From NCBI RefSeq assembly GCF_041601295.1, contig NZ_JBFIII010000019.1, forward strand, positions 1 through 35,178: a DNA stretch of 35,178 nucleotides, given 5' to 3'. Positions within the stretch are counted from its first letter, which is position 1. Every line of letters starts with the position of its first letter. A program made the translations under genes and the position numbers. Source of the DNA: Immundisolibacter sp. Its GTDB lineage: Bacteria; Pseudomonadota; Gammaproteobacteria; Immundisolibacterales; Immundisolibacteraceae. The notes beneath the pieces are model-generated. The model saw nothing but the letters and a program-made list of their open reading frames with translations. It was not told the origin of the DNA and ran no database searches. Of this stretch, positions 14,927-24,113 are shown piece after piece.

Positions 14927-17251
14927 TCAAAACAATACTGCCTCCGGGTTACGGGTCGGGGTCGCGGGATCAGGTGTAGGCACACGCATGGCGCTGGGTA
15001 CCCGATCGGCGCTGAACCATTCGAACAACGTATCCGGGCCGCTATCCGAGCTCGGTTGCCCGGTGTAGCGGTCAATGCGCACGGAGACCAGGTCACTGGG
15101 TACCGGCATCGGACTCACCGGCAGCTCAGCCAGCGCGGAGGCCATGAAGTCCATCCAGACAGGCAATGCGGCACGGGAGCCCGTTTCTCCCTTGCCGAGC
15201 GAGCGTGGTTGGTCAAAACCGACCCAGGCCGTTGCCAGCAGCCTTCGATTGAAGCCCGTGAACCAGGCGTCGCGTTCTTCGTTGGTGGTGCCGGTCTTGC
15301 CCGCGAGGTCGGGTCGGCCGAGACTCTTGGCGCGCACCGCGGTGCCGTGATCGATGGCGTCCGACAACATGGAACTGAGGATATATGCGTCGGAGGCGGG
15401 AATGACCCGGGGCGCCGGCACGGTGTCGCCGCCGGCAGTTTGTTCCATCTCGCAACCGGCATCGCAAGGAACCGGCCGGGGCGCCTGCCACACGATCTGA
15501 TCGTTGCGATCCAGAACCTGCTCAATGAAGTAGGGACTGACCCGGTATCCGCCATTGGCAATGACGGCATACGCGGCAGCCAGTTCAAGCGGGGTTACGG
15601 ATGCGGTGCCCAGCGCCAGGGAAAGATTGCGCGGCAAGCGCGTGGCGTCAAACCCGAAGCGCAGACAATACCGGCGCGTGAAACCAACGCCCACCGCATG
15701 CATGAGGCGTACGGACACCAGGTTGCGCGACTGGGCCAGGGCTTCGCGCAGGCGCGTGGGTCCGTAGAAGCGGCCGGTATAGTTCTCCGGCCGCCAGTAG
15801 CCGTCTGGCGTGTCGACTGGAAACGCGACCGGTGCATCGTTGATCACCGAGGCTGCGGTGTAGCCGGCAGCCAGCGCGGCAGCGTAAATGAAAGGCTTGA
15901 AGTTTGAGCCCGGTTGGCGTTGGGCTTGTACTGCGCGGTTGAACCGGCTGCGGCCGAAATCGTAGCCGCCAACCAAGGCGGTGATCGCCCCGCTGTCGGG
16001 GTACAGTGCCACCAGGGCGCCTTCCACCTGCGGTAGCTGCGCCAGCTGCCAACCGGTTGGCGATTGCCTCAGATAAACGACATCGCCGTCAGCCGGTTGC
16101 CAGCCGCGAGCGAAGGTGTCGCGAGCGATCTCGGCCGCCGGGACGGTGGCCTGCGAGGTCGCGAGCCAGAAGTCGCCAGTGGTCAGTCGCACGGCGGGCG
16201 TCAATTCGTTGGTTACGGGCAGGGCGCGCAGGTTTTTCTGCAGCTGCGTCGGGTCGGCCAGAACAGCGGCCGGAATGCGTGCCGCCGGGCCCCGAAAACC
16301 ATGCCGCCGATCGTAATTCAGCAGACCCGCGCGCAAGGCGCGGTTGGCGACTTGCTGCTGCTGGCTGTCCACGGTCGTGATGACCCGATAGCCATCCGTG
16401 TAGGCGGCGTCGCCGTAGCGACCTACCATCCAGGCCCGAGCCATTTCAGCGACATAGGGTGCGTCCACGTCAGGGTCGAATCCGTAGTGCCCTGCGCTGT
16501 CCGCTTGCTGCAACGCATGTTGGTAGTCGTCGGCGGACAGATAGCCCAGGGAATACATGCGGCCAAGGATGTAGTCCCGCCGTTCAAGCGCGCGCTTCGG
16601 ATTGACCAGCGGGTTGTCGCGGGAGGGTGCTTTGGGTAGCCCGGCGAGCATGGCGATTTCGGAAACTGTCAGCTGTGCTATCGGTCGACCGTAATAAATC
16701 TGGGCGGCGGCACCAAAGCCGTAAGCGCGGTGGCCAAGAAAGATCTTGTTGACGTACAGGCCAAGAATCTGGTCTTTGCTGAAATGCTGCTCGATGCGTA
16801 CCGCGAGCATGATCTCAAGGCCCTTGCGCAGGAAGGTTTTCTCGCGGCTCAGGAAGAAGTTACGCGCGACCTGCTGGGTAATGGTGCTGCCGCCCTGCCG
16901 TGCCTTGCCGGTGCGAATCAGCTCCCATGCCGCGCGCGCAATGCTTCTGGTGTCGAAGCCCGGATGCTCGAAGAAACGATCGTCCTCGGCCGCCAGGATG
17001 GCTTGCACCAGTGATGCGGGCAGAGCATCGTCGGCGAGGGGAATGCGCCGCTGGTCGCCGAATTCGGCGATCGTACGCCTGTCCTTCGAATAGATTTGAA
17101 GTGGCTGGGCGAGCTGGGTGTGGCCCAGTTGCTCGACCGCAGGCAGTTGGCGGTCGAGCGCAAGATAAACGATGACCCCAGCCAGCAATGCCGCGAAAGC
17201 CAGATTAATGCCAGCGGAGGCCAGCGCGCGAAGAACGCGCAGGAGAGGCAT
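14927..17251 (-). CDS. mrcA: Penicillin-binding protein 1A (bifunctional peptidoglycan synthase)
   Basis: A class A penicillin-binding protein of 774 residues (775 if the TTG just before the ATG is used). One N-terminal membrane segment (about 12-33) anchors it in the inner membrane. The glycosyltransferase domain has catalytic Glu89 in AAEDDRFFEHPG and GGSTITQQVARN. The transpeptidase has SNFK (Ser449, Lys452), the SRN motif and KTGTT near 652. A PBP1A-type insert lies between the two domains. It polymerises and crosslinks cell-wall glycan. Divergence from pilM is the usual arrangement of ponA/mrcA in gammaproteobacteria. No strong ribosome binding site precedes the start. Confidence 0.95.
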   Translation of the reverse strand: MPLLRVLRALASAGINLAFAALLAGVIVYLALDRQLPAVEQLGHTQLAQPLQIYSKDRRTIAEFGDQRRIPLADDALPASLVQAILAAEDDRFFEHPGFDTRSIARAAWELIRTGKARQGGSTITQQVARNFFLSREKTFLRKGLEIMLAVRIEQHFSKDQILGLYVNKIFLGHRAYGFGAAAQIYYGRPIAQLTVSEIAMLAGLPKAPSRDNPLVNPKRALERRDYILGRMYSLGYLSADDYQHALQQADSAGHYGFDPDVDAPYVAEMARAWMVGRYGDAAYTDGYRVITTVDSQQQQVANRALRAGLLNYDRRHGFRGPAARIPAAVLADPTQLQKNLRALPVTNELTPAVRLTTGDFWLATSQATVPAAEIARDTFARGWQPADGDVVYLRQSPTGWQLAQLPQVEGALVALYPDSGAITALVGGYDFGRSRFNRAVQAQRQPGSNFKPFIYAAALAAGYTAASVINDAPVAFPVDTPDGYWRPENYTGRFYGPTRLREALAQSRNLVSVRLMHAVGVGFTRRYCLRFGFDATRLPRNLSLALGTASVTPLELAAAYAVIANGGYRVSPYFIEQVLDRNDQIVWQAPRPVPCDAGCEMEQTAGGDTVPAPRVIPASDAYILSSMLSDAIDHGTAVRAKSLGRPDLAGKTGTTNEERDAWFTGFNRRLLATAWVGFDQPRSLGKGETGSRAALPVWMDFMASALAELPVSPMPVPSDLVSVRIDRYTGQPSSDSGPDTLFEWFSADRVPSAMRVPTPDPATPTRNPEAVLF

Positions 17252-17577
17252 CAACGCGCGTCAACGCGGGGCGCGTGATAGCAGCGACAAGCGTGCGCGT
17301 GGCATGGCATGCCTTCCTGCTGGTATTTTGTTTGGACTATCATGGCGCGGGGCCGACCTAATTAAATGTCGCAGAAAATAACTCCGGAACCGCCCAGTGA
17401 CACCACACGTTCGCTTCGCGCTTTATGCTTGGTGCTCGTGCTGTGGCCTTAATTCCAGAGACGCTGTGATATAAATGTTCAGGAGCTTCAAACTACGGTC
17501 GATAACGCGCACGGACAGACACTCACAGTGCGAGGCCGAGCTGGCCACAAAAATTTTTGGAAGTCACGGGTAATCAA
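17252..17577. promoter_or_regulatory. Divergent intergenic region mrcA / pilM
   Basis: This gap of about 325 bases must hold promoters for both mrcA and the pil operon. It is more AT-rich than its surroundings, notably around 17350-17380 and 17445-17480. A TATAAA at 17470 with TTAATT at 17449 is a possible pilM promoter, but the 15-base spacing is short. No gene or hairpin terminator was recognised. Confidence 0.4.
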
Positions 17578-18657
17578 TTGATTCGAAAGATTTTTGGCCA
17601 AGATGCTTCACCCTTGCTCGGGCTGGATATTAGCACGTCGGCGGTACGCCTTTTGGCCCTTGCCGCGACCGCCAAGGGTTACCGCGTGGAGGCAAGCGCC
17701 CATACCCGGTTGCCCGTGGGAGCTGTCTCGGAGCAAGCAGTGGTGCAGATCGAGGTCGCCGGTCAGGCGGTAGCCGATGCCTTGCAGCGCTCAGGTAGCA
17801 AACGACGTCATGCGGCCCTCGCCGTGTCAGGCTCACAAGTCATCAGTCGCCAGATCAGCATGCCGGCAGAGTTTTCCGATTCTGAGATCGAACAGCAAAT
17901 CACCCTGGATTCGGATCAATACATCCCATATCCTCTGGAAGATGTGTACTTTGACTTCGTGGTAATGGGCGCCAATGCGCGCAATCCCGAGACCAATGAC
18001 GTGCTGCTGATTGTCGCGCGCAACGAGGTTATCGATAAGCGCCTGGAAACACTGACCCTGGCTGGCCTGACAGCATCGGTCGTGGACGTGGAGGCCTATG
18101 CGTTAGAGTCGGCCTTCCCATTGATTGCCTCACAGCTTCCGGAGGCTGCCAGTGCCGGCTTTACCGCGATGGTTGATGTCGGCGCTACATCCACGACCTT
18201 GAGTGTGCTGCACGGTGGGGCTGCGGTTTTTACGCGTGAGCAGCTGTTTGGCGGAGACCAGTTATTGCAGCAGATTCAGGACCGTTACGGTCTGGCTTAT
18301 CCTGAGGCGATTGTCGCGTTACATGACAACACGCTTCCAGACGACAGCCGCAACGAGGTCATCGCTCCATTTTTGGATTCGATGGCTAGCCAAGTGGCCA
18401 GATTGCTTCAGGTGTTCTTTTCCGCCACTGGCGAATCGGCAATCGATAGTGTCGTGTTGAGTGGTGGCTGCGCCGGGTTGCCCGGTGCGGCCGCGGCAGT
18501 TGGTGAGTACACCGGGCTGGACACTCGGGTCGGCAACCCGTTCCTTGATATCGAGTTCGCTTCGAAGAGTGAAGCGGCGCGGTTGCGGTCCGACGGACAT
18601 GCCTGGATGGTTGCGGCAGGTCTTGCCATGCGGAGCATGAATAATGTCTCGCGTTAA
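17578..18657 (+). CDS. pilM: Type IV pilus assembly ATPase-like protein PilM
   Basis: A 359-residue actin-fold (FtsA-like) cytoplasmic protein. The start of the fold is LLGLDISTSAVRLLAL, and VDVGATSTTLSVLHGG (about 196-211) and LSGGCAGLPG (about 300) are the ATP-binding loops. PilM binds the cytoplasmic N-terminus of PilN and links the inner-membrane alignment complex to the pilus motor. The start is uncertain: TTG at 17578 gives an N-terminus of family length, TTG at 17557 adds 7 residues, and no ATG is available. Neither has a good ribosome binding site. The C-terminal end overlaps pilN by 14 bases. Confidence 0.92.
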   Translation: MIRKIFGQDASPLLGLDISTSAVRLLALAATAKGYRVEASAHTRLPVGAVSEQAVVQIEVAGQAVADALQRSGSKRRHAALAVSGSQVISRQISMPAEFSDSEIEQQITLDSDQYIPYPLEDVYFDFVVMGANARNPETNDVLLIVARNEVIDKRLETLTLAGLTASVVDVEAYALESAFPLIASQLPEAASAGFTAMVDVGATSTTLSVLHGGAAVFTREQLFGGDQLLQQIQDRYGLAYPEAIVALHDNTLPDDSRNEVIAPFLDSMASQVARLLQVFFSATGESAIDSVVLSGGCAGLPGAAAAVGEYTGLDTRVGNPFLDIEFASKSEAARLRSDGHAWMVAAGLAMRSMNNVSR

Positions 18658-19204
18658 TCTGCTGCCATGGCGGCGTGGCCAACGCCAACGCCGACAGAAA
18701 GAGTTTCTGATGACACTGGGCGCTGGAGTGCTGGGCGCCGCTTTGTTGGTGATTGTTGCGGAACTGGTCTCCACAACAATAGTGAACCGTCAGGAAGAAA
18801 GAAATGCGCTCTTACGTACGGAAATCGCCGCGCTGGACATAAAGATTCGTGAGATTCGGGATATTCAGGCACAGAAGGCGCGCCTGCAGGCGCGCATGGA
18901 GGTTATTCAGGATCTCCAGGTCAAACGACCGATGTCGGTCAAGCTATTTGATGCCCTGGCACGCAGCGTGCCAGATGGTGTGTTCCTGGCCAGCGTTTCT
19001 CAGCGTGAGACGGCACTCAGTTTGCAAGGCCTGGCACAATCCAACGCCAGGGTGTCCACGTTCATGCATCAGCTGGACGCATCAGATCAGTTCGACCCCT
19101 CTACGCTGGGAGTCGCGCGGGCAACCGAGCATCGCGGCATGCACGCGAGTCAATACGACATCAAAGTTCCGCAGCACGTGGCAAAAGACGAGCCAGGTCA
19201 ATGA
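18644..19204 (+). CDS. pilN: Type IV pilus alignment protein PilN
   Basis: A 186-residue bitopic inner-membrane protein. The N-terminal MSRVNLLPWR is the conserved PilM-binding segment (INLLPWR type), followed by a basic stretch, one membrane helix (about 24-42), a coiled coil (about 50-90) and a ferredoxin-like periplasmic domain. It pairs with PilO. It overlaps pilM by 14 bases and pilO by 4 (ATGA), so expression is tightly coupled. Confidence 0.94.
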   Translation: MSRVNLLPWRRGQRQRRQKEFLMTLGAGVLGAALLVIVAELVSTTIVNRQEERNALLRTEIAALDIKIREIRDIQAQKARLQARMEVIQDLQVKRPMSVKLFDALARSVPDGVFLASVSQRETALSLQGLAQSNARVSTFMHQLDASDQFDPSTLGVARATEHRGMHASQYDIKVPQHVAKDEPGQ

Positions 19205-19824
19205 GTCTGTTAGACGATCTTCGTAAGCTGGATGTGCGCAGTATCGATCTGCGCAGCATTGATGTTCAGGAAGCAGGCGAGTGGCCATTGCTGGGCAAGG
19301 CGGTCGCGGTGGGCTTGCTGGCACTCGTGGTGTTGGTGGCTGGTTACTATTTTATTGTGAGCAAGACGCTGGAGGATCTGGAGTCTCGCCAGCAGACCGA
19401 ACAACAGCTGCGTCAGCAGTTCGTCACCAAGTATCGGCAGGCCGTGAATCTAGAGGCTTACCGCGAGCAATTGGCGCAGCTCAAGGAATCCTTCGAGGCG
19501 ATGCGCCGTCAGTTGCCAGACAGCAACGAAATCGCCAATCTGCTAGTGGAAATAACGCAGGCGGGGTTAGGGCGTGGTCTGGAGTTCAAGCTATTCCAGC
19601 CGGGAGAGGCTCGGCCTTCAGGGTTTTATGCTGAAATACCGATCAGCATCGAAGTGACCGGCTCCTATCACGAGCTGGCGGAATTCGCGAGCGACGTGGC
19701 TGGCTTTCCACGCATCGTTACCTTGCATGATCTGAGTATCATCCCGGTCGGCAAGGATTCGGATCTGCTGGTGATGAAAGGGACGGCCAAGACCTACCAG
19801 TATCTGGACGAGGACAAGCCGTGA
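19201..19824 (+). CDS. pilO: Type IV pilus alignment protein PilO
   Basis: A 207-residue inner-membrane protein with one membrane helix (about 32-53), a coiled coil (about 55-100, RQQTEQQLRQQFVTKYRQAV) and a periplasmic domain containing LFQPGEARPSGFYAEIPISI and VTGSYHELAEFASDVA, typical of PilO. It forms a heterodimer with PilN and connects to PilP. It overlaps both pilN and pilP by 4 bases. Confidence 0.94.
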   Translation: MSLLDDLRKLDVRSIDLRSIDVQEAGEWPLLGKAVAVGLLALVVLVAGYYFIVSKTLEDLESRQQTEQQLRQQFVTKYRQAVNLEAYREQLAQLKESFEAMRRQLPDSNEIANLLVEITQAGLGRGLEFKLFQPGEARPSGFYAEIPISIEVTGSYHELAEFASDVAGFPRIVTLHDLSIIPVGKDSDLLVMKGTAKTYQYLDEDKP

Positions 19825-20351
19825 ACGGCGGCCGGATTTTAGGACTGGGCCTGCTATGCGCCATAGCCTCTGGCTGCGGCGTCAGGAATGCGGATTTGCA
19901 CGCCTGGATGGATGAAGTCCGCGCTGCCGAGAAAGTGGCCATTGATCCCTTGCCGGTGCTCAAGCCCTATGAGCAGTTTGTCTATGTGCGAGAAGGTATT
20001 AAAAACCCGTTTCTCGACACCCTGGAAGACCCGCGGCTGGCACAACGAGCCGATACCGGTGAGGATGGAGGCATTCGGCCAGACCTGAATCGGCGCAAGG
20101 AAGCCCTGGAAGGGTATCCCCTGGACGCACTGCGCATGGTCGGCACGTTGGGGCGCGACGGTTCGGTCTGGGCTCTGGTGCAGGGCCCGGATCAGACCAT
20201 TAGCCGGATTGGCGTCGGCAATTATTTGGGCGAGAACTACGGACGGGTCTCGCAGGTCGAGGAAACCGCGGTCAAACTGGTGGAACTCATTCCAAATGGG
20301 ACCGGTGGCTGGATGGAACGGGCAGCAGCCATTGCAATCGTGGAGCAGTAA
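19821..20351 (+). CDS. pilP: Type IV pilus lipoprotein PilP
   Basis: A 176-residue lipoprotein starting with GTG. The signal ends in the lipobox IASGC with Cys19 as the lipidated residue. The linker with LKPYEQFVYVREGIKNPF binds PilNO, and the C-terminal beta domain (YPLDALRMVGTLGRDGSVWALVQ through VKLVELIPNGTGGWMERA) contacts the PilQ N0 domain. It bridges the inner-membrane complex and the secretin. The start overlaps the pilO stop (GTGA). Confidence 0.94.
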   Translation: MNGGRILGLGLLCAIASGCGVRNADLHAWMDEVRAAEKVAIDPLPVLKPYEQFVYVREGIKNPFLDTLEDPRLAQRADTGEDGGIRPDLNRRKEALEGYPLDALRMVGTLGRDGSVWALVQGPDQTISRIGVGNYLGENYGRVSQVEETAVKLVELIPNGTGGWMERAAAIAIVEQ

Positions 20352-20384
20352 CACAGTATGACGATGGTCAGGGAGATGAATAAC

Positions 20385-22493
20385 ATGCAACATCGTCACT
20401 GGCGCGCTGCGGGCAGATTCCTGATGCGGACGATGGCTGTGCTACCACTGGCGATCGTTAGCAGCGGCCTGCAAGCAGTCACGCTGACAGGACTTGAACA
20501 CGCGCCGACCCCAACAGGGGGAGTGCAGCTTCAACTACACGCGGATGGGGACCTGTCGGTCGGCAAGGCATTTTTGATCAATGATCCCCCCCGCCTGGTC
20601 GTTGATTTGCCGGCTGTCGGCAGTGCGATTGCCGAACGTAATCAGAAGATTGGTTCGGGTCCCGCGGAGAGTGTGGCGATCCTTCAGAGTGAGGGGCGTA
20701 CCCGCGTGGTCGTCAACCTGACGCACGCGGTTCGTTGGTCGGTCCGCAGCAGTGGGCCTGACCTGTTCATGACCTTGGAAGGCGCCGCCGTCAGCTCAGC
20801 TGTGCCGTCGGGCGCGGCATCTACACCCTCGTTCACCGCTGCTGCGGGCGGACCTCGGGTCAGGTCGGTCGACTTCAGGCGGGGCGAAAGCGGCCAGGGT
20901 CGAGTTGTTGTGGATCTGTCCTCATCGGACATTCAGGTGGACACCCGCCCGCAAGGCGGGCGGGTGGTCATTACCTTCAAGGGTGCGGCGCTGCCCGCCG
21001 AGCTCAGTCGCCGTCTGGATGTGACCGATTTTGCCACGCCGGTGACGCGGGTTGAGACCCGCCAGCAGGCGGGAGGGGTGCGGATGGAGGTGTCCACCCA
21101 CGGTCCCTTCGAGCACCTTGCCTATCAGACGAATGGCACGTACACGCTTGAAGTTTCCCCAGTGCGCACTGACGCCGCGAGCTTGCGCAATGTCAAGAAA
21201 ACTTACTCTGGCGAGCCTATTTCCCTGAACTTCCAGAGCATCGAAGTAAGGGCGGTCCTGCAATTGCTTGCCGACTTCACCGGCAAGAACCTCGTCGCCG
21301 CCGATACCGTAGGCGGCAATATCACCTTGCGATTGCAGAACGTGCCCTGGGATCAGGCGCTGGACGTGATCCTGACTACCAAAGGTCTCGGCAAGCGTGA
21401 CGACGGCAACGTGATGTGGATAGCACCAGCGGAAGAAATCGCCGCGCGCGAGCAGGCTGAGTCGGAAGCCAGAAAGAACCTGGAAGAGCTGGCCCCGCTG
21501 TATACCGAATTCATGGCCGTGAATTTCGCCAAGGCGACCGATGTCGCGGAACTTTTAAAGGGTGACGATCGCCAGGTATTGACGGAGCGTGGCAACGTCA
21601 CCGTGGATGAACGCACCAATACCTTGATCATTAACGATACCGAGCAAAAGCTTGCCGAGATTCGCGAGCTGATGAAGGTGCTGGACGTAGCGGTGCGACA
21701 GGTTCTTATCGAGTCGCGGATCGTCAACGCCAGTACCAATTTCAGCAAGAGCCTGGGGGTCAAGTTTGGCGCCAGTGATAATCGGAATATCGTGGGCGGA
21801 ACGACGGCTGTTTCCGGTAATTTGAACGGCACGACTCAACTCATCAACGGTGAAACCCTGGAGATGGATGACCGCCTGAACGTGAATATGCCGGCACAGC
21901 GATTGCAGGGTGTCCCGTTCAACCCCACGTCAATTGGCCTGGCGATTGCCAAACTGCCATTCGGACGCTTGCTGGAACTTGAACTGTCGGCGTTGCAGGC
22001 CGAGGGCCGGGGCGAGATTATTTCCAATCCGCGCGTGGTCACGTCCAATCAGAAGGAGGCGATTATTTCCCAGGGTACGGAATTTCCGTATCAGAATGCG
22101 TCTGCCAGCGGTGCGACCGCGACGGAATTCAAGGAGGCCGTGCTGCAGTTGAAGGTGACGCCGCAGATCACGCCTGATGATCACATCATCATGGATATCG
22201 AGGTCAACAAGGACGCACTGAACACCAACGCGACCAATCTCATCGGCGAACCGGCCATCGACACGCAACGGGTGCAGTCGCAGGTGCTGGTCAACGACGG
22301 CGAGACGCTCGTGATTGGTGGTATCTACGAACAGACTAAATCGAATAACGTTGCGCGCACACCGTTCTTTGGGGACTTACCCTACATAGGGCGGCTGTTT
22401 CAAAACAAGGTTGGGACCAATGAGAAACGGGAGCTGCTGATTTTTGTAACTCCTAAGATCGTGCGCGAAGGGTTGGCCGACGCCGCGCCCTGA
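20385..22493 (+). CDS. pilQ: Type IV pilus secretin PilQ
   Basis: A 702-residue outer-membrane secretin. A signal peptide (about 1-31, ending SGLQA) is followed by two AMIN domains (about 32-130 and 155-265) that bind peptidoglycan. Then come the STN/N0 domain (ISLNFQSIEVRAVLQLLADFTG), N1 (YTEFMAVNFAKATDVAELLKG) and the secretin barrel, ending VPFFGDLPYIGRLF. ATG at 20385 was chosen because AGGGAG lies 9 bases upstream; ATGs at 20358 and 20376 are in frame but badly spaced. The segment near residue 190 is encoded by a perfect GC-rich palindrome (20942-20966). aroK follows after 14 bases. Confidence 0.94.
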   Translation: MQHRHWRAAGRFLMRTMAVLPLAIVSSGLQAVTLTGLEHAPTPTGGVQLQLHADGDLSVGKAFLINDPPRLVVDLPAVGSAIAERNQKIGSGPAESVAILQSEGRTRVVVNLTHAVRWSVRSSGPDLFMTLEGAAVSSAVPSGAASTPSFTAAAGGPRVRSVDFRRGESGQGRVVVDLSSSDIQVDTRPQGGRVVITFKGAALPAELSRRLDVTDFATPVTRVETRQQAGGVRMEVSTHGPFEHLAYQTNGTYTLEVSPVRTDAASLRNVKKTYSGEPISLNFQSIEVRAVLQLLADFTGKNLVAADTVGGNITLRLQNVPWDQALDVILTTKGLGKRDDGNVMWIAPAEEIAAREQAESEARKNLEELAPLYTEFMAVNFAKATDVAELLKGDDRQVLTERGNVTVDERTNTLIINDTEQKLAEIRELMKVLDVAVRQVLIESRIVNASTNFSKSLGVKFGASDNRNIVGGTTAVSGNLNGTTQLINGETLEMDDRLNVNMPAQRLQGVPFNPTSIGLAIAKLPFGRLLELELSALQAEGRGEIISNPRVVTSNQKEAIISQGTEFPYQNASASGATATEFKEAVLQLKVTPQITPDDHIIMDIEVNKDALNTNATNLIGEPAIDTQRVQSQVLVNDGETLVIGGIYEQTKSNNVARTPFFGDLPYIGRLFQNKVGTNEKRELLIFVTPKIVREGLADAAP
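20942..20966 (+). repeat. Perfect GC-rich palindrome inside pilQ
   Basis: An 11-bp perfect stem (arms 20942-20952 and 20956-20966) has only a three-base AAG loop. It encodes part of TRPQGGRV in the second AMIN domain. Such a stable hairpin inside a reading frame is unusual and may slow translation or be the footprint of a short repeat; no second copy was noticed in the window. Confidence 0.6.
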
Positions 22494-22507
22494 GCGAACG
22501 CGTTCCG

Positions 22508-23050
22508 ATGGCCCGCCGTAGTGTATTTTTGGTCGGCCCGATGGGGGCCGGAAAAACCACGGTCGGGCGCCGACTGGCGCAGAGTCTGGGGCTCGATTTT
22601 TTCGATAGTGACGAGGAGATCGAACGCCGTACGGGCGCCACGATTTCGATAATCTTCGAGATCGAAGGGGAAGTCGGGTTTCGCAAGCGCGAGCATAAGG
22701 TGTTGCAGGATCTGACGGCACTGCCCGGGATTGTCCTGGCGACCGGTGGCGGTGCGGTGCTGATGCCGGAAAATCGGGAACTGCTGCGCGCCCGTGGGAC
22801 GGTGGTTTACCTTAAAACATCGGTTGCCGAGCAATTGCGGCGTACGCGTAGTTCGGTGCACAGGCCTCTGCTGCAGGACGCCGACACCGATCCGGAGGCG
22901 CGTCTGCTCGAACTCACGCAGGAGCGTGAGCCATTGTACGATTCGGTGGCAGATATCGTGGTGGAGTCACCCGGCCGCAAGGTTGGCGCCACGGTCAAGG
23001 ATGTTTTGGATCGTCTAACGGATGCGCACTCTACGAGTCGACCTGGCTGA
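22508..23050 (+). CDS. aroK: Shikimate kinase
   Basis: A 180-residue shikimate kinase, which makes shikimate 3-phosphate in aromatic amino-acid synthesis. Walker A is GPMGAGKT at 10-17, DSDEEIE supplies the substrate-binding Asp, FRKREHKVL carries the shikimate-contacting arginine, and ATGGGAV follows. The lid has RPLL near 118. It sits between pilQ and aroB, the usual order in this lineage. Its last 29 bases overlap aroB in another frame, an unusually long overlap for this pair. Confidence 0.95.
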   Translation: MARRSVFLVGPMGAGKTTVGRRLAQSLGLDFFDSDEEIERRTGATISIIFEIEGEVGFRKREHKVLQDLTALPGIVLATGGGAVLMPENRELLRARGTVVYLKTSVAEQLRRTRSSVHRPLLQDADTDPEARLLELTQEREPLYDSVADIVVESPGRKVGATVKDVLDRLTDAHSTSRPG

Positions 23051-24113
23051 TCGCAGCTACCCGATTCATATCGGTTCTGGCCTGCTGGCCGACGCTGGCC
23101 TGTATCGCCCGCACATCGCCGGACGGCGTGTCGTGGTTGTCAGCGACAGCCGTGTCTCGGCGTTGCTGGGTGCTCGTGTATGTGGCGCGCTTGCCGATTA
23201 TCAGCCGCTGCTGCTGGAGTTTGCTCCGGGTGAGGACTCTAAAAGCCTGGAGACCTACGCGCGTTTGGCCGACCAGCTGATTGAGGGACGTTTCGACCGA
23301 CGGGTCACCCTGATCGCGCTCGGTGGCGGCGTGGTGGGTGACATGACCGGTTTTCTGGCGGCGAGCTACCACCGCGGCGTTGACTTCATCCAGGTGCCAA
23401 CAACCCTGCTTGCACAGGTTGACTCCTCGGTCGGGGGTAAGACCGGCCTCAATCGCCCGGGTGGCAAGAACCTGCTTGGAGCGTTTCACCAGCCTCGCTG
23501 CGTGCTGATCGATACGGATACTCTGAAAACGCTGGATCAGCGCGAACTGACTGCCGGGCTGGCGGAGGTCATCAAGTACGGATTGATCGCCGATGCCGAG
23601 TTTCTGGACTGGCTGGAGCGCGACATGGATGCGCTGCTGGGCGGCGACGGCCCGGCGCTGACGCGAGCCATCTACCGCTCATGTGAAATCAAGGCCGCCA
23701 TCGTCGCTGCTGACGAGCGCGAGGCCGGACAACGGGCACTTCTTAATCTGGGCCATACCTTCGGCCACGCAATTGAAGCGGCCACAGGTTACGGTACCTG
23801 GCTGCACGGCGAGGCAGTTGGCCTTGGCATGTTGATGGCCGCGCGGCTATCGCAGCGGCTTGGTCGCCTGTCGGCCGACGCCTGCGGGCGCGTTGCCCTG
23901 CTGATTCAGCGGGCCGGCCTGCCGACCTGTTTGCCTCCCGAAATTGCCACCGACACCTTGCTCGGCTTCATGGCAGGTGACAAGAAAGTCCTCGACGGGC
24001 GCTCGCGGCTGGTAGTGCTGGACGCCGTCGGCCGCGCTGCCATTGTCGAGGGCGTGGAGCCAAGTCTGCTGGCGACGGTGATCGACGCCGCGCGCACGCC
24101 CTTGGCGGCGTGA
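23022..24113 (+). CDS. aroB: 3-dehydroquinate synthase
   Basis: A 363-residue enzyme converting DAHP to 3-dehydroquinate with NAD and a divalent metal. NAD-binding GGGVVGDMTG is near 101-110, followed by PTTLLAQVDSSVGGKTG. Metal ligands are visible as Glu in AEVIKYG, His in NLGHTFGHA and His in LHGEAVGLGM. ATG at 23022 matches the short family N-terminus. Its end overlaps the dgt start (GTGATGA), so aroK, aroB and dgt are probably co-translated with the pil operon. Confidence 0.95.
   Translation: MRTLRVDLADRSYPIHIGSGLLADAGLYRPHIAGRRVVVVSDSRVSALLGARVCGALADYQPLLLEFAPGEDSKSLETYARLADQLIEGRFDRRVTLIALGGGVVGDMTGFLAASYHRGVDFIQVPTTLLAQVDSSVGGKTGLNRPGGKNLLGAFHQPRCVLIDTDTLKTLDQRELTAGLAEVIKYGLIADAEFLDWLERDMDALLGGDGPALTRAIYRSCEIKAAIVAADEREAGQRALLNLGHTFGHAIEAATGYGTWLHGEAVGLGMLMAARLSQRLGRLSADACGRVALLIQRAGLPTCLPPEIATDTLLGFMAGDKKVLDGRSRLVVLDAVGRAAIVEGVEPSLLATVIDAARTPLAA

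Noticed and set aside
17418..17448. Resemblance of CTTTATGCTTGGTGCTCGTG to the E. coli lac promoter
   Set aside because: The matching bases are mainly the spacer; proper -35 and -10 hexamers are missing, so it is probably chance.
17475..17573. Small frame of 32 codons before pilM
   Set aside because: It has no ribosome binding site at proper spacing, no family resemblance, and overlaps the pilM start region.
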